Assembly: GCA_963969595.1 (NCBI GenBank)
Contig: OZ018413.1
Coordinates: 12,699,711-12,763,710, forward strand
From: Neckera pumila
Lineage: Eukaryota > Streptophyta > Bryopsida > Hypnales > Neckeraceae
DNA: 64,000 nt
Direction: 5' to 3'
Positions 24,913-34,712 of the stretch are shown here, in pieces (positions within the stretch are counted from its first letter, which is position 1; every line of letters begins with the position of its first letter). Position numbers and translations under genes: made by a program. A model generated the notes under the pieces. It saw only the letters and a program-made list of their open reading frames with translations, had not been told where the DNA came from and ran no database searches.

Positions 24913-25775
24913 CCCCTAAAAGCCCAAGTGTCCATGGGAGGGTTTTTTGGTACTTTGGGCAAGCCCATGTGACCTCAATTTTTCACATGATTTTTTGAAA
25001 CTTTTTTGGGAGATAGGAAATCACATTAGCTTCGCGGAAAGATAAATTTCGACTTATCCTCCAAAAGTTATGAGCATTTGAAAATTAATTTCAGTTCGGG
25101 AATCTGCTGCCCTTCAGGAATCTGACTTTGACTCTCAAGGGGGCAGCAGAGGTGGCAAGAGAGGAGAGGTGGCAAGAGAGGCTATTGTTGTGCCTATTGG
25201 AAGGTCACATGAGGCTTTAGGAGCTTGTAGATGTTAGAGATTTTGACATTTTTCAAATTTTCTTTTTCCTACTTCTAAAATACAAGTGCATCTTTCAATC
25301 CACTTTTCAGATTTTCTAGATCAAAAAATGTGTGATGGGATTTCTTTTTTGAAAATGGCCTATTGTATTGTCATTTCTTAGGACATAGTGGCAAATTTTA
25401 ATTTTTTTGAATACTGGGAAGGTCTTGGATTGCCTTGAAAACTGGTATGCACATGCCTAACATGTTCCCCCATAAGAAAAAATTATAAACTGGAGGTCTG
25501 TAGTGGAAAAAAATTTAGCAAATGGCGGTCAAAGGCATCTGAAATTTTCGGGCACAGTGGAAAGAAAAAAAAAAATAGACTTTCAATGCAAATATCTCCC
25601 AATCTATACGGTCAAACCTCACGAAATTTTTACCACATGTTCTCACACAAGTTAACTACAAGATCCAATGGTTACATTTCCAAAAAATCAATTTTTCAAA
25701 CTTTTTTGATGAATGCTCTAGAAATGGCAGTTTTGGGTGTTTTTTGATGTAGAAAAGGCCTTGGGCTCTTAGGGG
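24913..25775. mobile_element. TTAA-flanked MITE, family A, copy 1 (863 bp)
   Basis: The left end is TTAA followed by CCCCTAAAAGCCCAAG; the right end is the inverse, CTTGGGCTCTTAGGGG, followed by TTAC (a mutated TTAA). The TIRs match over 16 bp with one mismatch. Internal blocks, such as the one with ATTTTTACCACATGTTCTCA and the block with GGCAGTTTTGGGTGTTTTT, recur in the copies at 42856-43772 and 49746-50672. TTAA target sites with CCC-starting ends are the hallmark of piggyBac-type transposons. No transposase is present, so this is a non-autonomous element. Confidence 0.75.
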
Positions 25776-25779
25776 TTAC

Positions 25780-28532
25780 ATTAAATTTGATTTCTTTACT
25801 TTTGTAAGCTTAATTTTTTTCTAAAATTTGCTTCATTATGCCTTAATGGCCTCTAATGTTTGATAAGTTTAAAAAGCACTAGATTTTTAAGTGAACAAAA
25901 AAATATTTGTTAGCCAAAATTTTAAAAAAAAACTTTTGTTTCTTTTACTAATTTGAATATTCTACTAATCAAACTAACAAAGTTATGTATTTCTTTTATT
26001 CACTTGTACCAAAATCAACTAAAAATAATAAAAATAGACAATACAATACCCTCTCTAATAAACGTTTTTTGAGTTTTTTTTTATTTGGTTATTGTTTTTC
26101 AACTAGTGATGGAAGCAAATATTTGTACTTCTATCCTTCAATCCATAGTAACTTTAGTTGATATTGTTATGATTTTAGCAAAGGCTCTTGACCTTCTAAA
26201 GACCAAAAACACAATTGCTTTGGTGGAAAGCAATGTTAGGAAATTGCAATTTTAGTAAAAATACAAAAACACTCTCTTTTCTCAGCAATTTACAAAATTG
26301 CAATGCCTCAAAGACAAAGTGCAAGAGACTTTCTCTTTGTTGAATATGGTTGGTGCCTTTATTTATTAGGATTTCCATCATTTGAAGAAGTTTGTAGGTA
26401 ATATCACAATTGATTTGCTTCACCATTTTCATTTTGCCAAGCGTGCCAAGTATTATTTGATTAATCCAAGTGCATTTATTATAATAATCATTGGAGATAC
26501 TATTAATGGCACAAATGATCTCCAAGAATTGAAAGCTTTGGTCTTATTTCCTACAAATTCTAATTCTATATTGTTGCAAAGAAAAATAGATTTAAAAGAA
26601 CAAAACAAAATGCAGTAAGAGTATTTGTTAGAGTTAGTAGCCACATACCATCATAAAAAGGTCACGTGCATCTTTCCTACAGACTGAGCACAACAATGTG
26701 TAGAGAAATTGGAGAAAATTTCAAAAAACTTTGTTGTACAGTTTTTAAATTAGAGTGTAATCTCACATTGTTGGCCTTATTAAAAGACAGGTTTTTTGAT
26801 ACATGTCCATGCTAGACTTTGTAGAACAAGATCTATTAGGTTGGACACAAATTGCTTGGAATAACAAAAATCAAATGTTCAACCATATTGAAGTAAAGGT
26901 GTCACATCCCTCATTCTAAAGCCTACATGTGCCACCTTGGTGAGCAAGGGAGACCCTACGGGTGACTGCCCTAACCTTTGCAAGAGATAAGATGAGGCAA
27001 TTGTGAATCACAAGCAAACAAAGCATTTTAGCGCTCTAACCAAGACAAATTGGATGGCGTATTTTGCATGCCTAGAAAGTTAATGAAAAGATACATCCAT
27101 GAATCTAAAGAATGCAAGGATTCAAGTTGGGAGTCAAAAGTTATGGCTCCTCAAAGTTGGCAATGTCTTGTCTCGGTTGCAACTTCAAGGTAGGAGGCTT
27201 AAAAGTAGGTGTTCTAGAAGAAGCCTAGGCCAATTAGGGCATGCCACATATCATTGGAAAGTTATTGAGACAAGAATCTAGAATATTAAGGCTCATAAGA
27301 ATATAAGCTTCAAATTAAAAGTTATGAATGGCCAAAGAGAGGAAAGATCCAAATAACTCCTCCTCTTTGGGGGACTTGGATCTTTGGAGGGCCTTAAGTT
27401 TCTTAATATTTGTTGCAATTAATAAATTAAAAAGCCTACAATGATCTATGGAAAGTTTAGATTAAGAAAATGAACTTGCATGCTAGATCTCAAGTTTGGA
27501 GCTAAGAATTATCCTATTGAAAAGATTGGAGAAGTTTTGAGGCCCCTTTTTGGGTCTAAAGGTAGAAATTGGGTGGTCTTTCAAGATGAGGTGTATCTTA
27601 GAAGTTGCCGGTGACACCAAGAGAGGGGGTTTGTCAAATGCCACAAAGGATACTATGAGAAGGGGTGGTTTCCCTCCTTACTCCTAGATGGTGCCATGGT
27701 GGGCTATAGTAGCTATGTCAGGTAAGGCAAGTGTTGGGGCCTCACCACCATTAGTGTGTTACTATAGAATGCTTATGCACTCTTTGATACTAGTTGGGTA
27801 GTATTCTGCTCTATACTAAGTCAATATTTCCATCCTAATTGGTGAGTCTTAGTTGGTGAGTCCTCTGGTAAATCTCTAATAGTATTGTTTGGACCTAGTG
27901 TAGAATTGGAAGCTGTTTAAGGGCGGTTAGCACCAATAGCGAATAGTGTCTCCATTGAGTGCTTTGACATCAATGGAAGTTCCATCCCATGTCATCAAAT
28001 GACAAGTTCAGTGTCTTGTAGGAATTTAGTGAAGGGACTCTTGAGGAATGGGGAACCCATGATTAAGTGTTAGAATTTAACATTGTAGATGGATGGCATG
28101 TGTAGTGTTAGAAGATTGTGACTCTTAATGTCACTAGAAGCTAATTGCTACAAAAGCACTTTGAAAGAACTTAAAGCTATAAGTGTCACTAAAGAGCACG
28201 TTAAGAGATTTAAAAGCTATTTTGGCGGCATCTTATATCTTTTGTTTTGGATTACACCAAATGCCTAATATGTCAAGAAAAATTTGGCTTGAAAGGTAGT
28301 CATGCACTTGAATCATGTGCACATGTATACTACCATTAATGTCTTATTGCACAGTGTCTAATAGATGGCATTGCAGTTTGTATTCCACACCTCTTTATGA
28401 TTTTTGTATGCCATATTCAACTTGATGAATTGCATGCCAATTTTTTGTAAACACAAAAATGATACAATAGCAAATACAACAGTCTAAGTCCCAATTTGAA
28501 ATTTGCAAATCACATCTATATGGTCTAGAGAG
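25780..28532. other. AT-rich region between mobile elements
   Basis: No gene was recognised. Short frames at about 26100-26650 (plus strand) run together with stops and might be remains of an old mobile-element ORF, but I could not identify a domain. The stretch from 26900 to 28500 is slightly less AT-rich and repeat-like. Confidence 0.4.
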
Positions 28533-28947
28533 TGTCAGGGACATAGTTCAGAACCTTTAGCAAGGAATTTGTAGTTAAGTGGAAGTTTTTGGAAGCATCT
28601 TGTAGTTGAAGGAAGCCCCTTGGAGCACTTCCTAGTTAAGTGGGAGTTTCGAGAAGCATCTCATAGTTGAAGGAAGCCTCTTGGAGCACTTCCTGATTAA
28701 GTGGGATTTTTTGGAAGCAGCTCGTGGATGGAGCACTTCCTAGTTAAGTGGAAGTTTTTGGAAGCATCTCGTAGTTGGAAGAAGTATATAAGCAAATCGA
28801 GGCTGAGTTAGTTCTCATTCTCAAAGACACCTCTCTTGAATGTTAGTTTCTTGATTTAAACTCTAGTCTTTTATTTTCTCTTGATTTTTATATCAAGTCT
28901 TGTTCTTGAAGCGCTCATTTTGTCTGGTTTCTCTTGTGTCCATTACA
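28533..28947 (+). repeat. 5' LTR of the chromovirus (415 bp)
   Basis: It begins TGTCAGGGACATAG and ends TCCATTACA, and matches the 3' LTR at 34298-34712 in length and along nearly all of its sequence. It contains four imperfect units of 47-61 bp (TTAAGTGG landmarks at about 28575, 28636, 28697 and 28744) upstream of a TATA box (TATATAAGC near 28789). These repeats probably make up the U3 enhancer. Confidence 0.93.
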
Positions 28948-28949
28948 AT

Positions 28950-28961
28950 TTGTCGAGACTG
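28950..28961 (+). promoter_or_regulatory. Predicted self-priming primer-binding site
   Basis: Two bases after the 5' LTR, TTGTCGAGACTG is exactly complementary to CAGTCTCGACAA at 34581-34592 in the 3' LTR. That 12-mer lies 31 bp downstream of the TATA box in the LTR, where the transcript should begin. No match to the 3' end of initiator tRNA-Met was seen. This is the Tf1-style self-priming layout, in which the 5' end of the transcript folds back to prime its own minus strand. Confidence 0.6.
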
Positions 28962-29115
28962 TTCTACAAATTTTGTTGTGCAAAATTTGCTTTTGGTATT
29001 TTTCTTGTAGATAACAGAGAAAGAGTCTATTCAAAGTCTCTGGTGCTAATTCTTGTCTTTATTATTGACTCAACCAAGGATCAAACAAATACTAGTGCTT
29101 GGTTTTTTCTTGATT

Positions 29116-29450
29116 GTGAGCGGACTACCGCCTTTCTTGAAAACGACTTTGGCATTTAGAAAGTGCGGATTATCCTCCTCTAAATTAGTATTATTTTTTC
29201 TCAAGCAAAGCTTTTTCTTAAATGTGAGCGAACTACCACCCTTCTTGAAAACAACTTTGGCATTTAGAGATTGTGGATTAACCATCTCTAAATTGATTTT
29301 GTCTATTAAGTTAGTCTCTTTGTTATTGACTTAACCAAAGGTCAAATTGATACTAGAGCTTGGTTTTTTCTTGATTGTGAGCGGACTACCGCCCATCTTG
29401 AAAACAACTTTGGCATTTAGAGATTGCGGATTACCTATTTTTAAATTGGT
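29116..29450 (+). repeat. Three direct repeats in the chromovirus leader
   Basis: A block starting GTGAGCGGACTACCGCC and running through ACTTTGGCATTTAGA occurs at 29116, 29224 and 29377 (spacings 108 and 153 bp) between the PBS and gag. The copies differ at a few positions. They lie in the untranslated leader, where packaging signals are usually found. Confidence 0.8.
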
Positions 29451-29489
29451 TTTGTCTGTTAAGTTAGTCGTTCTGTCAAGTGGATCAAA

Positions 29490-30500
29490 ATGTCAAATAG
29501 TGCCGACGTTGGTATGATAGAGTCTAAACTTGACTTTATATTGAAGGTCGTAGAATCATTGTCCATGAAGACAAATGTTTTAAAAGATTTTGTTGCAAAA
29601 AACCAAAGAGTAGATGAGACATCGCACTCTATACCGGCTACTTTGTTTCCATCGCCAAGTTTATTTTCTCAAAGCTTTGATCCAAAAGTCTCAACCATCA
29701 AAGAACCAATAATTAGTCTTCCCAAGAAAGTTGATGGTTTTTGTTCAAAATTTCGAGGATTTGTAAATCAAGTTCAACTCATTGTTGCTCTTCATACTCA
29801 AGAGTATCCAACAAACGATTTGTGGGTGGGCTTGGTTGGAAGTTTGCTCACTAGATAAGCTTTGTCTTGGTTTGCACCACTATTTGAGACAAGGTCTATC
29901 ATTTTAAGCAACTTCAATACGTTTTTAGCAGCCTTTGCTAAAGCATTTGGAGAACATGACAAAGAATGTTGGACAACAACAAAAATCCATTCTCTGCAAC
30001 AAGGAGCACGCTCGGCTTCAGTATACGCATCTGACTTTCAACAGCTAGCGTGTGACATTAATTGAGGCAAAGAAGCGCTTGTGAGCCAATTTCAATGGAG
30101 CTTAAGAGACAACGTAAAGGATCTATTATTATCATTTCCAGATCCTCAAACATTCAATGAAGCCATAAGTCAAGCTGTGAAATACGACAATTGATTATTT
30201 CAAAGGCGCTAAGATCGGAAGTCTGTGATTGCATCAGCACCAAAAATAAATTTTGTGCCAACAATCAAGGCGGCACATATTACAAATAATATTTCAAGAA
30301 TCAGAAGACATGCAATTGATGCTTTACATTTTTGACCACTTAGCGCATAAGAAAGAAAACAACGTCTTGACAAAGAGCTATGTTCATATTGCGGAGAATC
30401 TGGCCACAAGGCAATTAATTGTCAAAAGAAGCAAAAACAACCCCCCATGAAGACAAGAAGTGCAAGTATGTCAAAAAACAAAAATGCTCAGCCACAATAG
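29490..30500 (+). pseudogene. gag: Chromovirus gag (disrupted), with CCHC zinc knuckle
   Basis: The Gag polyprotein forms the retrotransposon capsid. It starts at the ATG at 29490 (MSNSADVG). The capsid-like region contains WVGLVGSLL and SWFAPLF on either side of a TAG stop (29856-29858), and a further stop lies at 30063-30065. More stops follow near 30195. The nucleic-acid-binding knuckle is intact at 30381-30422: CSYCGESGHKAINC, the canonical C-x2-C-x4-H-x4-C. All pieces lie in one frame, so simple point stops explain most of the damage. Confidence 0.85.
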
Positions 30501-30628
30501 GGATCGTGCGGCTTGAACCTTCTATTTTTCAGACAAATCCAGGTTTTGACCTTTCTTCTCAGCCTTCTCATTGCTTTATTATACTTCTACGTTTGGGCTC
30601 GTAAGAGAAATTACAAGCTCAAGCTCTC

Positions 30629-30898
30629 TTGGATTCTGGAGCTTCGGCTTGTTTTTTGGATGAGGAATTTGTAAAAATTTACAAGCTTTCTCTAGTTAAA
30701 AAAACAAAATCCATTCATATAGAAGCGATTGACGGACAAACTCTATCTTCAGGAGATGTCACTCATGAAACTATAACACTGCAAATCTTGTTCAAGGGAC
30801 ATGTTAGCACAATTGTGTTTAATATTATTAAGACTCCATCCAATCCTATCATCTTGGGGCTATCTTGGCTTGAAAAGTATAATCCAATTATAAACTAG
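30629..30898 (+). pseudogene. pol (PR): Chromovirus aspartic protease domain
   Basis: The retropepsin active-site motif LDSGASA is at the start of this block, and the ILGLSWLEKYNP motif typical of Ty3/Gypsy proteases is near its end. The frame is shared with the downstream reverse transcriptase. A TAG at 30896-30898 interrupts where NP.I.W is expected, so a Trp-to-stop change is likely. The domain would cleave the Gag-Pol polyprotein. Confidence 0.85.
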
Positions 30899-30997
30899 AA
30901 GTCACGAAGCCTATCATTTTCTTCAAGAAACTTTGCAACAACATGTTCTCTAAAACCTCTAATTGGCAAATCTGTACTTACTAAAGCTAAGGCTTAT

Positions 30998-32722
30998 ATG
31001 AAAGTTGCAAAGGAGGGCAATTTGTATGTTATCTACGCAATTCCGATGCGCGAAGAAAATACCATCTCATCGAGTATTCTAAAACAGTACAAGGTTTTTG
31101 AAGATGTGTTTGAAAAGGAAAACGCAAATATGCTACCAAAACATCGTCCATATGATTGCGCTATTGATTTGCAAGATGGAGCTCAACCACCATTTGGCCC
31201 GATTTACAATTTATTGCAAAATGAGCTTTTTGCATTAAGAGAGTATATTGACGAAGATCTTGCAAAAAAATTTATTCGACATTTAAAGTCACCAGCAGGA
31301 GCATTGATACCCTTTATGAAGAAAAAAGACGGTTCTTTGTGGAGGTGTGTTGATTATCGCGACCTAAATAAAATAACGGTAAAAACTAGATATCCATTAT
31401 CATTGATAGGCAATCTTCTTGATTAACTTGGACAAGCTAAAATCTACACCAAGATTGATCTTTGTGGAGCATATAATTTGGCGCGCATAAAAGCGGGGGA
31501 CAAATGGAAAACAACATTCCGGACAAGATATGGACATTTTGAATATAATGTCATGCCGTTTGGTCTTACAAATGCGCCAGCTATATTCCAGCATCTTATG
31601 AATGACATTTTTTGCAAATATTTGAATCAATTTGTTGTGTGTTATCTCGACAACATATTGATTTATTCCAAAAATGTAGAAGATTACAAAAAACACGTAC
31701 GACTTGTATTACAAAAGCTATGGAATGCCGGGTTATACGCTAAACTAGAAAAATGAGTATTTCATCAACTGCAAGTGGAGTTTCTTGGATATATCATTTC
31801 CAATGAGGGACTATCGATGGATTTAAAGAAGATTCAAGCTATTACAGAATGGTCGACTCCACAAACAATGTACGACGTACAATACTTTCTCGGATTTGCT
31901 AATTTTTATCATGCTTTTATCAAAAACTATTTGCAAATAGCGGCTCCACTAACTTGCCTCACATGTAAAGACAAATTAGATTGGAGTTTTGATGTAGAAA
32001 AAGCTTTCCAACATCTCAAGACCGCCTTTACAACAGCTCCAATTTTGGTCCACCCAGACTTTACCAAACCATTTTTTATGGAAACAGATGCTTCAGACTT
32101 TGCATTAGGAGCAGTCTTCTCTCAAATGGGAGAAAAAGGAAGACTCCATCTAGTTGCATTTTATTCTAGAAAATTTTCAGGTGCCGAGATCAATTATGAG
32201 ATTTACAATAAAGAACTTTTTGCTATCGTGGATTTGTTTGAAGAGAGGCGTCATTTACTCGAAGGTGCATCAGATCAAGTGATTGTATATACAGATCACA
32301 AAAATCTTGAATATTTCATGTCAGCTTGCATATTGAATTGTCGTCAAGCTCGTTGGAACTTGTCGCTATCCCGTTTTGACTTTGTTATCACGTACCGCCC
32401 TGGAAAGCAACAAGGACTATTAGATGCCTTATCTCGGAGGTCGTATTTGGTGCCGAAGGAAGGAGAAGCGGCATACGACCAACAACAAATGATTCTTTTG
32501 AAGCCCGAGCGGTTCCAACTTCATGCAATAGTCATGGCAATGCCCATTGACCCTTCATTTCTTGACCAGGTCCGTACAGCATCAAATATGGATCCTTCCT
32601 TTCTTGACATTCAGCGTCAATCTCATAATGATGATGACAAATTCAAGCTATTGGACAAACTTTTGTATTTCGAGGAGCGTCCATATATTCCTGAAGGCCT
32701 TCTACGCCTTCAAGTTCTCTAA
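30998..32722 (+). pseudogene. pol (RT-RH): Chromovirus reverse transcriptase and RNase H (disrupted)
   Basis: RT blocks occur in order: MKKKDGSLWRCVDYRDLN, then KIDLCGAYN, then [19 protein letters not shown], then the active site YLDNILIYS (31643-31654). The usual YLDD has become YLDN. The thumb region starts FLGYIIS. RNase H follows with TDASDFALGA, NKELFAIV and YTDHKNLEYF. The reading frame is constant but stops occur at 31424-31426 and 31754-31756. The Asp-to-Asn change in the catalytic pair would on its own abolish polymerase activity. Confidence 0.93.
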
Positions 32723-32989
32723 GCTTGATATGATTTTATTACTGCTGGACATTTTGGATTCAATAAAACACTTGAACTCGTGTCACAAGATTTTTGGTGA
32801 CCACAGATGTAGAAACTTGTCAAAAACTTTGTGCTTTCTTGTGACACTTGCTCCAGATCCAAGAATCCTCAACATCGACCACATGGACTTCTTCAGCCAT
32901 TACCTATATCAAAATGACCATGGTCTTCAATTTCTATGGACTTCATCACGGATTTACCTCCATCGGCATCCTTTGATTTTATATGCTTG

Positions 32990-33986
32990 ATTGTAGATTG
33001 ATTCATAAAGATGGCGCATTTTATTCCGTGCAAGAAGACAATTGACAGTGAACAAATGGCAAAACTCTTCTTTGATACTATTTATCGATATCATGGACTA
33101 CTAGATGATATTGTATCAAACCGCGGACCACAGTTTATTTCCAAATTTTGAAAATCCTTATTCAAAACATTGAAGGTGAAGATCAATCTTTCTTTTGCCT
33201 TTCATCCACAGACAGATGGGCAAACATAGCGTGTAAATCAAGTACTCAAGCAATATCTGCGTTGCACTGTCAATTACCAGCAAGATGATTGGAGTTCTCA
33301 TTTAACATTGGCGGAATTTGTGTACAATAATACGGTACATGCGTCTACTGGCCAAACACCATTTTATGCCAATTATGAATATCATCCAAAGTTTGACCTA
33401 TTCAATATTTTTGAGATGGACAATCCGACAGCCAAAGATTTAGCTTTGAGATTATCAGAACTTCAAGACATTATGAAACTTCTTCTACAGGAAGCTCAAG
33501 AACGTTATAAGTCAACAACAAACATATTATGGAAAGATTTGTCTTCATTCCAAGTTGGTAAAAAAGTTTGGCTTCTCCGATGACATATCAAGACAGCTCA
33601 ACCATGATTGTGACAAATTGGATTTTTGGCGATTAGAACCATTTTCCATCCAAAAACAAATGAATCCAATTGCTTATCAATTGGAGCTTCCAGCATCTAC
33701 AAAGGTCCATCCGATATTCCACGTGTCTCTTCTTGAGTCGTATAAAGAGTCAAACTTGCCAGGACAAAATCAATTGCCTCCCCCTTTTATCGAGATAGAT
33801 AATCATGAAGAATATGAGGTAGAAACAGTCCTTCATTCTCAACATAGATGTGGCAAGCTAGAGTATTTGGTTCATTGGCGCGGATATGATATTCATGAGC
33901 GCACATGGGAATTAGCTAAAAATCTAGCCAATGCGTCGCAAAAGATACAGCAATTCCATCGGCATTATCCTAATAAACTACAATAG
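32990..33986 (+). pseudogene. pol (IN-CHD): Chromovirus integrase core and chromodomain (disrupted)
   Basis: The integrase core is recognisable from KMAHFIPCKKTID through VSNRGPQF to HPQTDGQT and AEFVYNNTVHASTGQTPF. Two of the three catalytic acidic residues are lost: Asp of the VSDRGPQF motif is Asn (33119-33121) and Glu of the QTERVNQ motif is a TAG stop (33227-33229). The last part (about 33808-33960, EEYEVETVL to YLVHWRGYDIHERTWE) is a chromodomain, which targets integration to marked chromatin. A frameshift separates the core from the chromodomain frame near 33555. The zinc-binding region at 32720-32900 is too degraded to read. Confidence 0.9.
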
Positions 33987-34283
33987 CTTCTTCAAGACGA
34001 TTTACCATTTGAAGTTTGATATAAGGAAGGGAGAGTTAAACACAACCCTTATTCTAGTTGCATTTAGTTCTTAATCTATTGAAGAGTGCTTAAAAAGTTT
34101 CTAGATTTTGAACCTGTAGAAGAGCCCAGTTGAAGGAAGTCTTAGACATCAGTGTTGGTTAAAAGGTCTTGTCCATCCTTTGCCTAAGATTGAGCAGATT
34201 GCGTATGTAGCTCGCATCATACAACGCATTCTTAACTTCTTAAAAATGGGCAAACTTTAGAGCTCTTCTTGGAACTTGTCACT

Positions 34284-34297
34284 AGAGAAGAGGGTGA
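34284..34297 (+). promoter_or_regulatory. Polypurine tract of the chromovirus
   Basis: AGAGAAGAGGGTGA lies directly before the TG of the 3' LTR, 13 of 14 bases being purine. This is the expected plus-strand priming site and supports the LTR boundary. Confidence 0.75.
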
Positions 34298-34712
34298 TGT
34301 TACGGACATAGTTCAGAACTTTTAGCAAGCACTTCCTATGCAAGTGGGAGTTTTTGGAAGCATCTTGTAGTTGAAGGAAGCCCCTTGGAGCACTTCCTAG
34401 TTAAGTGGGAGTTTCTAGAAGCATCTCGTAGTTGAAGGAAGCCTCTGGGAGCGTTTCCTAGTTAAGTGGGAGTTTTTGGAAGCATCTCGTAGATGGAGCA
34501 CTTCCTAGTTAAGTGGAAGTTTTTGGAAGCATCTTGTAGTTGGAAGAAGTATATAAGCAAGTTGAGGCTGAGTTAGTTCTCAGTCTCGACAACACCTCTC
34601 TTGAATGTTAGTTTCTTGATTTAAACTCTAGTTTTGTATTTTCTCTTGATTTTTATATCAAGTCTTGTTCTTGAGGCACTCATTTTGTCTGGTTTCTCTT
34701 GTGTCTGTTACA
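34298..34712 (+). repeat. 3' LTR of the chromovirus (415 bp)
   Basis: It begins TGTTACGGACATAG and ends TCTGTTACA. Its length equals that of the 5' LTR. It carries the TATA box (TATATAAGC at about 34550) and, 31 bp downstream, the 12-mer at 34581-34592 complementary to the primer-binding site. The matching stretch in the 5' LTR differs at four of 16 positions. Confidence 0.93.

Larger units (their letters stand above)
28533..34712 (+). mobile_element. Ty3/Gypsy chromovirus retrotransposon, decayed, with both LTRs
   Basis: A complete but defective element of 6180 bp. Two 415-bp LTRs flank gag (with a CCHC knuckle), protease, reverse transcriptase, RNase H, integrase and a C-terminal chromodomain. 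That is the chromovirus gene order. The flanks are GAGAG and GAGAA, a 4-of-5 match to a 5-bp target duplication. Stops occur in every domain, many of them Trp-to-stop or Glu-to-stop single changes, so it cannot act on its own. Gag lies in the frame starting at multiples of 3 and pol in another, so a frameshift, real or due to decay, separates them. An unusual self-priming site is listed separately. It may belong with the chromoviruses typical of seed-free plants, which is inference. Confidence 0.95.

Noticed and set aside
26907..27643. Possible LTR starting TGTCACATCCC, with AAAGG near both ends
   Set aside because: The right end does not finish in CA when the flank matches, and no second copy or coding region is present.
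29070..29285. Minus-strand ORF of 71 codons in the chromovirus leader
   Set aside because: It is the antisense of the leader direct repeats.
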